This document shows, piece by piece, positions 1-11,264 of a stretch of 64,000 nucleotides of DNA. Under the pieces are notes generated by a model. The model made no database searches. It was not told where the DNA came from and was given only the letters and a program-made list of their open reading frames with translations. The DNA lies in the NCBI GenBank assembly GCA_030998015.1, contig JARWMV010000250.1:62001-126000 (forward strand), read 5' to 3'. The stretch is from Ceratorhiza oryzae-sativae. Taxonomy: Eukaryota; Basidiomycota; Agaricomycetes; Cantharellales; Ceratobasidiaceae. Made by a program: the position numbers and the translations under genes. The number at the start of each line of letters is the position of its first letter. Position 1 is the stretch's first letter.

Positions 1-1053
1 GAGGGGTTTGACACCATATTTACAGTTGTCGACTGCCTGACAAAAATGGTCCACTTTATCCCATGTCAATCAGAAGCCAGTGCTATGGATTGCGCCAACT
101 TGTTCCTAACATATGTATGGAAACTTCATGGGCTACCACGGAAAACAATCTCAGACTGCGGCCCCAACTTTGCATCCAAATTCTTAAGGCACTTATACAA
201 ACAACTGGATATAAAACCCTCCTACTCCACAGCATACCACCCTCAGACAGACGGCCAGTCTGAACGGGCCAACCAAGTAGTGGAAGGGTACATCAGACAC
301 TATGTATCAGACAGACAAGACGACTGGGTCCCGCTCCTACCATTGGCTGAATTTGCCTACAATAATGGTGTCAACGCCTCAACTGGCAAATCACCATTCT
401 TTGCAAACTACAGTTTCCACCCAAGGCTAGCAGTTGGGGACAGGGAGGAACCAGAACTCCCTTTAGCAGACAACCATGCAGAATGGCTCCAAAAGGGCCA
501 TGACGAACTTAAGGCAGCCCTGGAAATAGCAAACCAGAGGATCAAGGAATACTACAACCAGAAGCATCGGACTCCCGAAGTTATTAAGGTTGGAGACAAA
601 GTCTGGCTTGATACCAAAAACATACGGACACAGCAGGCCTCCAGGAAACTGGCCCACAAAAGAGTTGGACCATTCAGGGTGGTAGCACAACATGGCTCAC
701 ATGCCTACAAACTGGACCTACCAATAACCATGAAAATACACCCAGTGTTTCATGTCTCACTCCTGACCAAATATAAAGACGACCCCTATGGCCGTCAGGT
801 TCCCCCACCACCACCTGTGGTAACCCCTGAAGGGGAAGAAGAATTCAAAGTGGAACAGATCATAAAGTCACGATACAACAAAAGATCTAACATCTTTGAA
901 TACTATGTCAAGTGGCTTGGCTACGACAAGCAACAATGGTTAACCTATGATGACCTGGTGAATGCACCAGAACTCATTGCCGACTATGTCAAGTCACACC
1001 CAAAGGCACCCCAGGACCCCCGTGCCTTGAAGGGGGGAAGTGTCATGAACTGA
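1..1053 (+). CDS. Family C chromovirus pol, 3' part: integrase core and chromodomain (partial)
   Basis: The frame is open from the first base, so the 5' part of pol lies outside the window. The product is the end of a Ty3/gypsy polyprotein. The integrase DDE residues are visible: Asp in FTVVDC (about nt 31), Asp in ISDCGPNF (about nt 154) and Glu in QSERANQ (about nt 262). A chromodomain follows near nt 845-1000 (KVEQIIKSRY, then YYVKWLGYD), which in this family tethers integration to modified chromatin. The reading frame ends 13 bases inside the LTR, after a polypurine stretch at 1029-1040. One CpG-type change (the Arg usual in the S-D-R-G motif is Cys) is seen near nt 157. The visible portion has no stop or frameshift. 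Confidence 0.9.
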   Translation, partial: EGFDTIFTVVDCLTKMVHFIPCQSEASAMDCANLFLTYVWKLHGLPRKTISDCGPNFASKFLRHLYKQLDIKPSYSTAYHPQTDGQSERANQVVEGYIRHYVSDRQDDWVPLLPLAEFAYNNGVNASTGKSPFFANYSFHPRLAVGDREEPELPLADNHAEWLQKGHDELKAALEIANQRIKEYYNQKHRTPEVIKVGDKVWLDTKNIRTQQASRKLAHKRVGPFRVVAQHGSHAYKLDLPITMKIHPVFHVSLLTKYKDDPYGRQVPPPPPVVTPEGEEEFKVEQIIKSRYNKRSNIFEYYVKWLGYDKQQWLTYDDLVNAPELIADYVKSHPKAPQDPRALKGGSVMN

Positions 1054-1416
1054 CACGCATATATCCACTCTATAATATTTTCTCGATTTACTACATTTTA
1101 TGAGATCATCTTCAAAACATACTTGCCTTTTATGGTATATCTGTGTCATGTGACTCAGGGAATGTTCCAGACCGGTAACCAAGATGTATTTCAACTCCAA
1201 TGTGAAATTCCGCAGTTCCGCAGTCGCTTCTACTGCTTCTATCTCTTATCTGTCGTGACTCACTGTACAGACTTGTTTGTTATGATGTGGCTCATACTAT
1301 GTATATAAACCAGGTCAAGTTCGCAGAGGACTCCTCAAGAACTTGACCTCTTGTCGAATACAAGTTCTTTTATTTTCTTACTATTTTCCTCGTTGCCTGA
1401 CTTGTCGTTGTTGACA
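1041..1416 (+). mobile_element. 3' LTR of the family C chromovirus
   Basis: The stretch begins TGTCATGAAC right after the purine run GAAGGGGGGAAG and ends GTTGTTGACA, giving the inverted ends TGTCA/TGACA expected of an LTR of about 376 bp. A TATA-like TATATAA is present near 1301-1307, about 115 bp from the end. The partner LTR is outside the window, so the right end is inferred from the terminal motif and from the start of unrelated LTR sequence at 1417. Confidence 0.7.
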
Positions 1417-1890
1417 TGAGTCAGAGAAGCTTCTGGATCAACTTGGGAAGCTCTCCTGACTCACTGGAGTCATTAGATCTTGATTGATGGCCCAGTAAGA
1501 TTCTAATGATCTTCAGGCCATTCCGGCACGAGGATCTGGTGGATCGCGACCATCTTCGGGCAGCAGATACCGCCGAAGATTAGCTATCAATAGAGCACAA
1601 GATCGCTTTGATAGCGTAAGCGGTTGCCAGGATATGAGCGGTGCAATGTTGTAATCAATATCTCCTGATAGGAGGAAATATCGCAACCTCTGTATCTCTC
1701 TGAGATCTTATCGTAAAAACTTAATAAAATATGCGTTGGAGAGCGGGAAATTTGTACTATTTAATGGAACGGAAAATAGTACGATTCAGAGCGCATACAA
1801 ATTCGAGTATTTCACAATTTAATTACAGAGGCATCGCTTGAGGTTGGCAGAGCAGACTAAAATAATAGAAAATGTTAGTGATCCATAACA
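1417..1890 (-). mobile_element. Family B LTR fragment (first ~475 bp of the LTR, inverted)
   Basis: This is the reverse complement of the first part of the LTRs at 38451 and 46267, ending at 1890 with the LTR terminus (CCATAACA, the complement of TGTTATGG). It was inserted into the gag region of the A1 element, whose sequence resumes at 1891. The other ~830 bp of the LTR and the left flank are missing, so the join to the family C LTR at 1416/1417 is a later rearrangement. Confidence 0.85.
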
Positions 1891-4800
1891 AGCCCTCAAC
1901 CGCCAATTCACCTGATAAATCCAGACCCAGAAGATATCACAAATCCAGAGAGGGATGAGGTAGAAGACATGACCTGAACCATATACAAACAAGGCACAGC
2001 CTTGGCAGAAGAGGCAAAGACACAACCCCAGCCAGGTCCCAGAATCATAACCACTGCCAACCCTATTCACACCATTGCCACTGCCATCAGGGCAGGGCTC
2101 AAGGGACTTAGAGACAATAGCTATAGGGAACTAGAAAAGGCAATCATGGGTATAAATCAGTGTCAAATATTGCTAACCCAGCAAGAAGGAAATGTGGACT
2201 GGATGGTAAGGTCAATGGAAACAGCCAACAAAAATGTCCTCTATGTGGCAAAGAACTAGGACAACCTAAAAGCAGAAATGGGGAACCTGATAAAAGAATT
2301 AAAGGACATCTCCATGGAAATAAACTGGGTACTGGGAATGCAAGAGTGAAAGCTCAAAAGCTTAGAGAAGAAAACTGAAAATACAGGGGAGATCCTGACT
2401 GCACTAGAACAACAGGTAACTGATCTGGGAAATGAGCTCCAGAAAACAACTGAAGCAGGAAGGCCAAGGGAAAGGACACAAGAGACCAGGGGAAGAACTA
2501 GGGTGGTCATAGGAAGCCCCTCATGATCCCCCTCAGCCTCCCCAGTACGAACACCCTTTCTGGGAAGAACCTTCCAGGCTGAGTCCTCAATAAGACCCCA
2601 AACAGAACCTCCATCCCAAGCAAACCAACCTACCCTTGCTGCAAACCTAGAGAAGCTGTGCCAGAATTTTGCAGGACTCCGGCACCTGCAGCAGGACTCC
2701 TGCGCTTTTTGGCCATTCTGGCACTGGCACTGGCACTGGCTCGCCAATTGCCGGAGTCCGTGCCAGAATTCTGGCAGGTGCAGGAGCATGCCAGAATCCC
2801 GGGACTCCTGCAACTGGCTATGGTCAGAACTCACCACATCAAGTTGTGTAATAGCTCATTAGATGCGCAGAAGAGAGAGCATTCCAATGATATAGAGCAC
2901 GTTTCATACGAAATTCATTCTGGCAAATTTTACGCAGTTCTTTTGTTCGGGTCTTTGTGGCCAACATTTCCAGGGCCATAAACCTCACCACAATCTCTCG
3001 CAAAGTAGCTCATTAAATGCGCAAAAATCAGGAGATCACAGATATGTCATTTGCTCCGCGCAAAAAATTCGATAACGCATAGTTCGCTCCAAATTGATGC
3101 TCAGGAAATATTCTGGGAAATGTGCACATGCTATTTCACCACAAAGAAAGCTGTTTGAAGCTTATCCGACCAGCTAGCCTTTCTCCTGAGCTTGAAAAAC
3201 CCCTACTGACATTATATGTAGTAAATACATTGACTGGATAACTATGAACCGGGGTGTGTGCAGGCAACCTCACTGTCAACCCAGCAGAATCACTGCACAT
3301 GGTCGGAAATTTATGTTATAAGCTTGTTCCAGATGTTTCAGGTACCTGAGATAGGGCAATAAGCATCCCTGAATCTGTCTGTGATACTAAGAAAGCCAGA
3401 ATAGCACTGTGTGGGTGTCCATGGCGCATTTCAGGGGTTTTCATCATCAGGGGCGCTGTTCCCCCAGTTTCACCAGCTAAAACACCTTCAATCAGGCTGG
3501 TTTTTGGTATATGGAGTCCTTATGATAATGCGCATCGACTCCGCGCAAGGGAGCGAGGTTTGCACGGCTGGTTTCACTAGCGCTTGTGGCGCTGTTCAGG
3601 GGTTTCCCCCTTTATATCGCTGATAACTTTCGATAAAAGCGTTCGTTTATTATGAAAATATGTGCATTCAATTCCTCTCAGTGAGACGAGTCGATTGGTA
3701 TGTATATCGCCCCAATTAGAGCTCAGGATAGCGAGCTTGAACATCTGCGCATCTCCCTGAATATTTTTCTTAGACGATTCTGCGCCGATACTGCTCATTT
3801 CTTAACCGTTTGTAATCGAGTAAAGTACAATTTGATCCGCTGAATTTTGCGCATTTTATGAGTGCTTAATATATGCAATCCGTGGTGGTTGTGTACAGGT
3901 GACAATGTGCCAGTATTCAGGTATGCAGGTATGCAGGTATGCCAGTACTGCAGGACTCCGCCTAGGACTCTGGCACCCTTGAGGCTATTCTGGCACCTGC
4001 ACTGGCAACTGGCATGCCGGAATTTGCTGGAATTTTAGCCAGAATTCTGGCAAGTTCTGGCTGCAGGAGCCTGGCACAGCACCTCTATGCAAACCACACT
4101 CCTAAGGAGGCGCAACTGGGGAGACCCAGCAAATTTAATGGGAAAAAAGGGAAGGAAGCAGAGAACTTCATGATTGGCATGGAACTTTTCTTTGCTGACT
4201 ATGACAAATCAGCCTTTGACAACCAAAAAAAGATATCTGCTGTGTTAATGAACATGGAGGATGGGGAAGCAGCAAACTGGGCACAACCTTACTGCCAGAA
4301 ACTACTAGCAGGCAAACACACAGGTATCCTTGCATCCTGGAAGGATTTCAGGAAGGGATTCCTGGATGCTTTTAACAACCCAGTCATAAAGGAAAAGACC
4401 ATCCAGAAACTAAGGAAATTAATGCAAACCAAGAGTGCATTGGATTATGCAACCCAATTCTGGATCCTGATCCAAGAGGTAGACTGGAACCAGGAAGCCC
4501 TCAAGGACCAATTCAGGGAAGGGTTAAAACCCGAAGTACGACAAGAGATCTTAAGGATTGAAGTACTGGCAAATGAGGCTGAAGGTCCATCATATACCTG
4601 ATATCAATTAATCGACTTTGCCTGCAAAATGGACAACATGCAGTTTGCAAACCAGAAAATGAATGCAAGGACCAGCAACTCATCAAATTCAACCTGGGCA
4701 CCAGCAAAATACAAACAAGGGGGGAACAAGCCTTCAGGGACCAGCAGCAAACAGGGGAATACCCAAACTAACAATGTGGTAAGGATACCAAACAGTGAAA

Positions 4801-4957
4801 AAGACAGGCGAAGGAAAGAAGGACTCTGTATCAAATGTGGTAAATCAGGGCATGTCCTGAAGGACTGCTGAGGCCAGTGGACCTACAACAAAGCTAAGAT
4901 ACAAGGGAAGGCCAGCAGACAAGTTGAAGAAGAAAGCAGCTCTGAGTCAGAAAACTA
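1891..4957 (+). pseudogene. Family A copy 1 (A1) gag pseudogene, split by a hAT-type insertion
   Basis: It aligns base for base with gag of copy A2 (9631-11247). The capsid-like segment (from RPSKFNGKKGKEAENF) and the zinc knuckle (CIKCGKSGHVLKDC, about 4828-4869) are still readable. The coding sequence is interrupted at 2648-4087 by another transposon. Premature stops relative to A2 include TAG at 2257-2259 and TGA at 2347-2349, 2524-2526 and 4869-4871; the three TGA codons replace CGA arginine codons. The 5' part and 5' LTR are missing because a family B LTR abuts at 1890. The product would be the structural Gag that packages retroelement RNA; this copy cannot make it. Confidence 0.85.
2648..4087. 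mobile_element. Non-autonomous hAT-type DNA transposon (1,440 bp)
   Basis: The insert is absent from the otherwise identical A2 gag and is flanked by the 8-bp direct repeat TGCAAACC (2640-2647 and 4088-4095). Its ends are inverted repeats: TAGAGAAGCTGTGCCAG on the left and, read on the other strand, TAGAGGTGCTGTGCCAG on the right. An 8-bp duplication and TAGAG-type ends are characteristic of hAT elements. Subterminal regions are rich in short motifs around CCAGAATTCTGGC, which may be transposase-binding repeats. I see no transposase: the small open frames inside have no recognisable motif, so mobilisation would need an autonomous relative elsewhere. Confidence 0.85.
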
Positions 4958-4975
4958 ATTGGTCCTACCACTTCC

Positions 4976-7900
4976 ATGTTGGAGGACCCTGATATAACCC
5001 CTACCACAGATGTATGTTACCTTGAGAAGTCTAGTAATCAATCAATAATATACACTATGGTAGAGGGAATCATGGAACCAGCAAAGATGCTGATTGACTC
5101 AGGATCTTCAACCAACTTCATTGATAAGGCCTATTCAAGGGAAAAGGGGATTCCAACCACTCCCCTCAAACACAAGAAATCAATTGTGGCCATTGATGGA
5201 AATGAAATCAAGGATGCCATAGAAGAAAGGGCAGAACTAAATATTGAAGTGGAAGGAAAGACACTGAAATGCTCCCTTTATGTGATGACCCTAGGCAACA
5301 CAGACATAGTCCTAGGGAAAGAATGGCTTGAGGAAGCAGAACCTATCATAGATTGGAAAGACCTTACCATCTCATACCCAGACAAAATGGCAGCAAGTGA
5401 AAGCCTACAAATCCCAGAAGAATTTAGGGATTTTGAAGACCTGTTTGGGGAAGAAGGTTTCTGAGAACTTCCACCCCACCAAGGAAACCTGGACTTCAAA
5501 ATGGACCTGATCAAGGGAGCAGAGCTGCCAAAGCCCACAAAGAGGTACAGTATGTTGCCAGCAGAAACAAAGGCACTCAGGGAGTACCTAGAGGAGGAAC
5601 TAAGAAATGGAAAATGCACCCTGTTTCTATGTGAACAAAGCAGATGGAGGTCTTAGGTTGGTAGTTGACTACTGTAAGATGAATGACATCACCAAGCCAG
5701 ACAGGTTTCCACTTCCAATTCAAACAGAATTGATTGAGAGGCTGAAGGATGCAACCATCTATTCAAAAATGGACATTTGATGGGGGTTCAACAATATCAG
5801 GGTAAAAGAGGGAGACGAATGGAAAACAGCTTTCAGGACAGGAGAAGGCCAGTTTGAATGCTTGGTCATGCCATTTGGAGTAAAAAAAGGACCAAGAACC
5901 TTTACAAGGTTCATGATGGAAAAGTTCTGTGACATAATAGATGATTATGTGGTAATCTACATGGACGATGTACTAGTGTTTTCCAGAAACAGGGAAGAAC
6001 ATGTACAACATGTCAGGGAAGTGTTAAGAAGAATGAGGGAAACCACCTCTTCCTCAAACCACACAAGTGTCAGTTCTTTGTGAAGGAGGTAAGCTTCATC
6101 AGAATTGTCATATCCCCAGAAGGGATATTGATGGAAAAGGAAAAAGTAAAGGCAGTACTAGAATGGCCAGAACCTAACACAGTAAAAGAAGTCCAAGCAT
6201 TCCTAGGCTTCGTGGGGTTCTATAGGAGGTGGATAGAGAAGTTTAGCACCTTAGCCAAACCCCTCACAGATCTCACTCAAAAGGATGTCAAATTCCTGTG
6301 GGAGAGAAAACAACAAGAAGCATTTGAAGCTATTAAAGAAGCAGTAGCAAGAGAACTGGTCTTAATCCACCCAAACACAAACAAGCCATACATACTGGAA
6401 ACAGACACCTCAGGAGTGGCCATGGGGGCAGTACTAAGCCAAAAGGGTGATGACAACCAATTGCATCCAATTGCCTTCCTATCAAAGAGCTTCACCCCAC
6501 CAGAGAAAAATTATGATACCTACAACAAGGAGTTGCTTGCAATTGTTAGGTCCTTAGAGCACTGGAGGTTATACCTAGAAGGGATAGAAGAACCTATTGT
6601 GATATACACTGACCATAGGAACCTCCAGTACTGGCAAAATGCCCAGATGTGGAATAGAAGGCATGCCAGATGGTATCTCACTCTGGCACCCTTCAATTTT
6701 CAGATTGTGTATAGACCAGGGAAACTCTCACAGAAGCCAGATGCCCTTTCCAGGAGGAGTGACCATGGGGACACCCCTATGGAACCACAGATCATGATTC
6801 CAGAAGAAAGGTTCATAGGTTTCAAGGCAGAGGTACAGGGGAATTTATGGGAGGTGTCAGAGCTACGACCTGAACAGTAATGTCAAACACCTAAGTGGTG
6901 ATGACAAGCCTATGGGCAGCGATGCCGGAGGCTTTTCTGACAACGTCTAAGGTAGGACGTGCAGTGAGGGTGCGATAAGACGCAAGGAGGTGGGGTAGTA
7001 AGTGCACTTGTCCTTAAGAGGACTGGGCAGGGACTATGGACTGGTAAGTCACACAGGTAGTAGAGGGATACGACAGGAGGTCGAGTTCTGAGGCTTAAGG
7101 CTCTCAGACTCTCCCTTATATATTCATGGCCGAGGCAGTACAAATCAAATACCAGGACCAATAAGAAGCTAACAGTGCCACGTCACTATAGAACATTCTG
7201 GTAACACCAAACATTGAGTCAACAACAACAAGGTCACGTGACATGAAGGTAAATAAACCGCATATATCTGAATAAACGGGACTTGTCCAAAACATCGTAA
7301 AAAGGAAGTTATAAAATATAGAAAATTCATAATAAAATCGTGCTCATGGTCTAGGCCATGACAGGAGGAGCTTAAAGAAGCTCAGGAAGAAGATGAATCT
7401 ATCAGATCCTTAAGGCTGAACATGGCAAATAAAGAACAACTACCACCCTCATTACAGAAGGAATTTAGACAGTATGAAATGAAGGAGGGTCTATTAAGGT
7501 ATGACAATAGGCTCTACATCCCAGATGACAAGGACTTGAGGTTGAGCCTCCTTGAGGAGTGTGATCATGCCCCTGTGGCAGGTCATCAGGGACAAGCCTG
7601 AACACTAGAATTACTATCAAGGGATTACTATTGGCCAGGAATGAAGGCCCAAGTAAACCAATATGTGGAATCTTGTGAAACATGTCAAAGAAGCAAAGGA
7701 CACAAACAAGGTGCTCCCCTGAAGCCCTTACCAATCCCATGGAAACCATGGGCAGATGTCGCATATGATTTCATCGTCAAATTACCTGTCTCAAAGGGGT
7801 ACGACAGCATCTTGACAGTTGTAGATTGCTTCTCCTGGCAGGCCCATTTTGTACCATGTCTGGAGAGCACCAATGCAGAAGAACTGGCAGAAATATTCAT

Positions 7901-8401
7901 AAGGCAGGTATGGAGACGTCACGGGACCCCAGAAACCACTGTCTCAGACCAAGGGCCAACCTTTAACAGCCAATTCCTAAAGGCTCTAGTCAAGGGAATT
8001 GGGACAAAGCCCAGATTCTCCACTGCCTTCCATCCAGAAACAGATGGACTGTTGGAAAGAACAAATCAATGGGTAGAAGGGTTCTTAAGAACCTTCTGCA
8101 ATTATAGACAAGATGATTGGGTAAAATGGTTACCCATTGCTGAATTCTGCCATAACAACCACATAAATGCTACAACAGGACAAACCCCATTTGAAATGGT
8201 ATATGGGAAAAACCCAAGATGGGTTGTCTGAGGGGGAGAAGAACTGTCTGAGGCACCTGCTGCAGACAACATGCGTAATCAAATGGAAAAGGTATGGGAT
8301 GAGGCAAGAGCCTCAATGGAATTACACCAACAAATGGAAAAGAAAGGGAAGGAATTCAAGGTAGGGGACAAGGTTTGGCTGCTCCTAACAAACTTCTTGT
8401 C
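4976..8401 (+). pseudogene. A1 pol pseudogene: protease, reverse transcriptase, RNase H, integrase
   Basis: The aspartic protease motif (IDSGSSTNF, about 5092-5118), the reverse transcriptase YMDD box (about 5960), the RNase H region (ILETDTSG, about 6390) and the integrase core (ISxH-type zinc region to QTDGLLERTNQ, about 8060) are in the usual Ty3/gypsy order. Stops at 5462-5464, 5778-5780, 7599-7601 and 8229-8231 are all TGA at places where A2 has CGA or a second derivative of it. About 50 bp of RT sequence near 5610 is missing compared with A2. A solo LTR splits the frame at 6855-7363, and the 5' LTR of A2 cuts it off at 8401 before the chromodomain. Confidence 0.88.
6855..7363 (+). mobile_element. 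Solo LTR (509 bp) inserted in A1 pol
   Basis: The insert is absent from A2 pol. It begins TGTCAGAGC, ends GGCCATGACA (TGTCA/TGACA termini) and is bracketed by the 5-bp direct repeat GGAGG at 6850-6854 and 7364-7368. These are the hallmarks of an LTR left by recombination between the two LTRs of a full element. A TATA-like stretch (TTATATATTC) lies near 7115. The LTR is not recognisably the same family as A, B or C in this window. Orientation is arbitrary, assumed from the TATA position. Confidence 0.85.
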
Positions 8402-9296
8402 TGTTATGACCTGTCAAACGGACATAACAAAACAACCAAATATTTCTACAGATTTATGGCATTTTTCCTAAGCGGAACAAGCCATAAACAAGGTCACATG
8501 ACCTCGGCGCTTAGCCAGCGCTTACGGTGGTTACCCTGAACTCGCTCCAGCATTTCTCTCCATTGTTACTTGGAGCGAGGAGCGAGTTGTCACATGATCT
8601 TGGCGCTTACGGCAGGATCACATGACCTCAGTGCCTACGGTGGTTACCCTGAACTCGCTCCAGCATTTCTCTCCCTTGTTACTTGGAGCGAGGAGCGAGT
8701 TATCACGTGATCTTGGCGCTTACAGCATGATCACATGACCTCAGCGCCTATGGTGGTTACCCTGAACTCGCTCCAGCATTTCTCTCCCTTGTTACTTGGA
8801 GCGAGGAGCGAGTTGTCACGTGATCTTGGCGCTTACAGAAGGGTCACATGACCTCAGCGCTTACAGTTGTTACCCTGAACTCGCTCCAGCATTTCTCTCC
8901 CATGTTACTTGGAGCGAGGAGCGAGTTGTCAAGTGATCTCGGCGCTTACGGCAGGATCACGTGACCTCAGCACCTACCCCTCGGACCTTGCGCGGCTCTA
9001 TAAGATTCAGAGCCGCACAAACTTAAGACAAACAATTACCTAACCCATAGTACTGTACATAACCTACACCTACTGCGGAGTGTGCTTAGATAATACGTCC
9101 GCAGCCACTGCAGCCACAGGTATATATAAGGAGGATAAAGCAAGACTGGACGCCTGAGCTTGCTTTATCTGGTCAACCACCATAGACCATAGCAAACACT
9201 GTAACTAGAACACTCAATATACACAGCATCGCACCAAACTGTCAATGCAGCCACTACTTAAGTGCTCCACAAGGGAGCCTCCAGAGGGTCACGACA
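8402..9296 (+). mobile_element. 5' LTR of family A element A2 (895 bp, four tandem units)
   Basis: It begins TGTTATGACC and ends GGTCACGACA. The middle holds four units of about 115 bp (starting near 8528, 8645, 8757 and 8870), each containing GTTACCCTGAACTCGCTCC, TTACTTGGAGCGAGGAGCG and paired CACGTGA or CACATGA boxes. TATA-like sequences occur at about 8997 (CTATAAG) and 9121 (TATATATAAGG). It is inserted into A1 pol after ...AACTTCTTGTC (8401). It matches the LTRs at 18279-18947 and 53916-54697 except for the number of units. Confidence 0.9.
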
Positions 9297-9416
9297 TTAT
9301 AAAGCAAGCTCTTAACTTAACTAGTGCGAACATAAGTATACTACACAGATACTAAGGGCTGAGTACACGAGAAAACCAGCTAACTCCTGTGATACATAAG
9401 AGAACACAAAGAAACT

Positions 9417-11247
9417 ATGTCACAGAGACCACAAACTCGATCTCAAAGCAGAGTGGCAAATAGTAGGCCACAATCACCCAAACCCATTGCTTCCCCAGAG
9501 GCTGAAGGTAACCCAGATGAGACCCTCCAAGGAATGCCAGGGGGGTTGCCACAAAACCCACAACCAGTGGCTCAACCCAACCCCACTCAGGCCCCCATCC
9601 TGGGAGGGGAAATAGGGGGAATACCACTCCGCAGCCCTCAACCCAATTCACCTGATAAATCCAGACCCAGAAGATATCTCAAATCCAAGAGGGATGAGGT
9701 AGAAGATATGACCGAACCATATACGAACAAGGCACAGCCTTGGTGGAAGAGGCAAGGACACAACCCCAGCCAGGTCCCGGAACCATAGCCACTGCCAACC
9801 CTATTCACACCATTGCCATGGCCATCAGGGCAGGGCTCAAGGAACTTAGAGACAATAATCATAGGGAACTAGAAAAGGCAATCATGGGTATAAATCAGTG
9901 TCAAATATCACTAACCCAACAAGAAGGAAACGTGGACTGGATGGTAAGGTCAATGGAAACATCCAACAAAAATGTCCTCTATGTGGCAAAGAACCAGGAC
10001 GACCTAAAAGCAGAAATGGGGAACCTGATAAAAGAATTAAGGGACATCTCCATGGAAATAAACCGGGTACTGGGAATGCAAGAGCGAAAGCTCGAAAGCT
10101 TAGAGAAGAAAACCGAAAACACAGGGGAGATCCTAATCGCACTAGAACAACAGGTAACCGATCTAGGAAATGAGCTCCGGAAAACAACTGAAGCAGGAAG
10201 GCCAAGGGAAAGGACAGAAGAAACCAGGGGAAGAACTAGGGTGGTCATAGGAAGCCCCTCACGATCCCCCTCAGCCTCCCCAGTACGAACACCCTTTCTG
10301 GGAAGAACCTTCCAGGCTGAGTCCACAATAAGACCCCGAACAGAACCTCCATCCCAAGCAAACCAACCTACCCTTGCTGCAAACCACACTCCTAAGGAGG
10401 CGAGACTAGGGAGACCCAGCAAATTTAATGGGAAAAAGGGGAAGGAAGCAGAGAACTTCATAATCAGCATGGAACTTTTCTTTGCTGACTATGACGAATC
10501 AGCCTTTGATGACCAAAAAAAGATATCTGCTGTGCTAATGAACATGGAGGAGGGGGAAGCAGCAAACTGGGCACAACCTTACCGCCGGAAACTACTAGCA
10601 GGCGAACACACAGGTATTCTTGCATCCTGGAAGGATTTCAGGAAGGGATTCCTGGATGCTTTTAATGACCCAGTCATAAAGGAAAAGACCATCCGGAAAC
10701 TAAGGAAATTAACACAGACCAAGAGTGCATTGGATTATGCTACCCAATTCGGATCCTGATCCAAGAGGTAGACTGGAACCAGGAAGCCCTCAAGGACCAA
10801 TTCAGGGAAGGGTTAAAACCCGAAGTACAACAAGAGATCTTAAGGATTGAAGTACTGGCAAATGAGGCTGAAGGTCCATCATATACCTTAGATCAATTAA
10901 TCGACTTTGCCTGCAAAATGGATGACATGCAGTTTGCAAACCAGAAAATGAATACAAGGACCAGCAACTCATCAAATTCAACCTGGGCACCAGCAAAATA
11001 CAAACAAGGGGGGAACAAGCCTTTAGGGACCAGTGGCAAACAGGGGAATACCCAAACCAACAACATGGTAAGGATACCAAACAGTGAAAAGGACAGGCGA
11101 AGGAAAGAAGGACTCTGTATCAAATGCGGTAAATCAGGGCATGTCCTGAAGGAGTGCCGAGGCCAGTGGACCTACGACAAAGCTAAGATACAAGGGAAGG
11201 CCAGCAGACAAGTTGAGGAAGAAAGCAGCTCTGAGTCGGAAAACTAA
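9417..11247 (+). pseudogene. A2 gag (frameshifted)
   Basis: The start is the ATG at 9417 (MSQRPQTRSQSRV), 120 bp after the LTR. The frame changes near 9740-9788 and again near 10750, where A2 lacks one base present in A1 (CAATTCGGATCC against CAATTCTGGATCC). Apart from these shifts the protein runs from a proline-rich, basic N-terminus through a coiled-coil-like stretch (about 9990-10170) and capsid-like region to a CCHC zinc knuckle (CIKCGKSGHVLKEC, about 11116-11157) and a serine/glutamate-rich end at 11247. I see few base-substitution stops, in contrast to A1. Product: Gag structural protein of the retroelement particle. Confidence 0.85.
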
Positions 11248-11264
11248 TTGGTCCTACCACTTCC

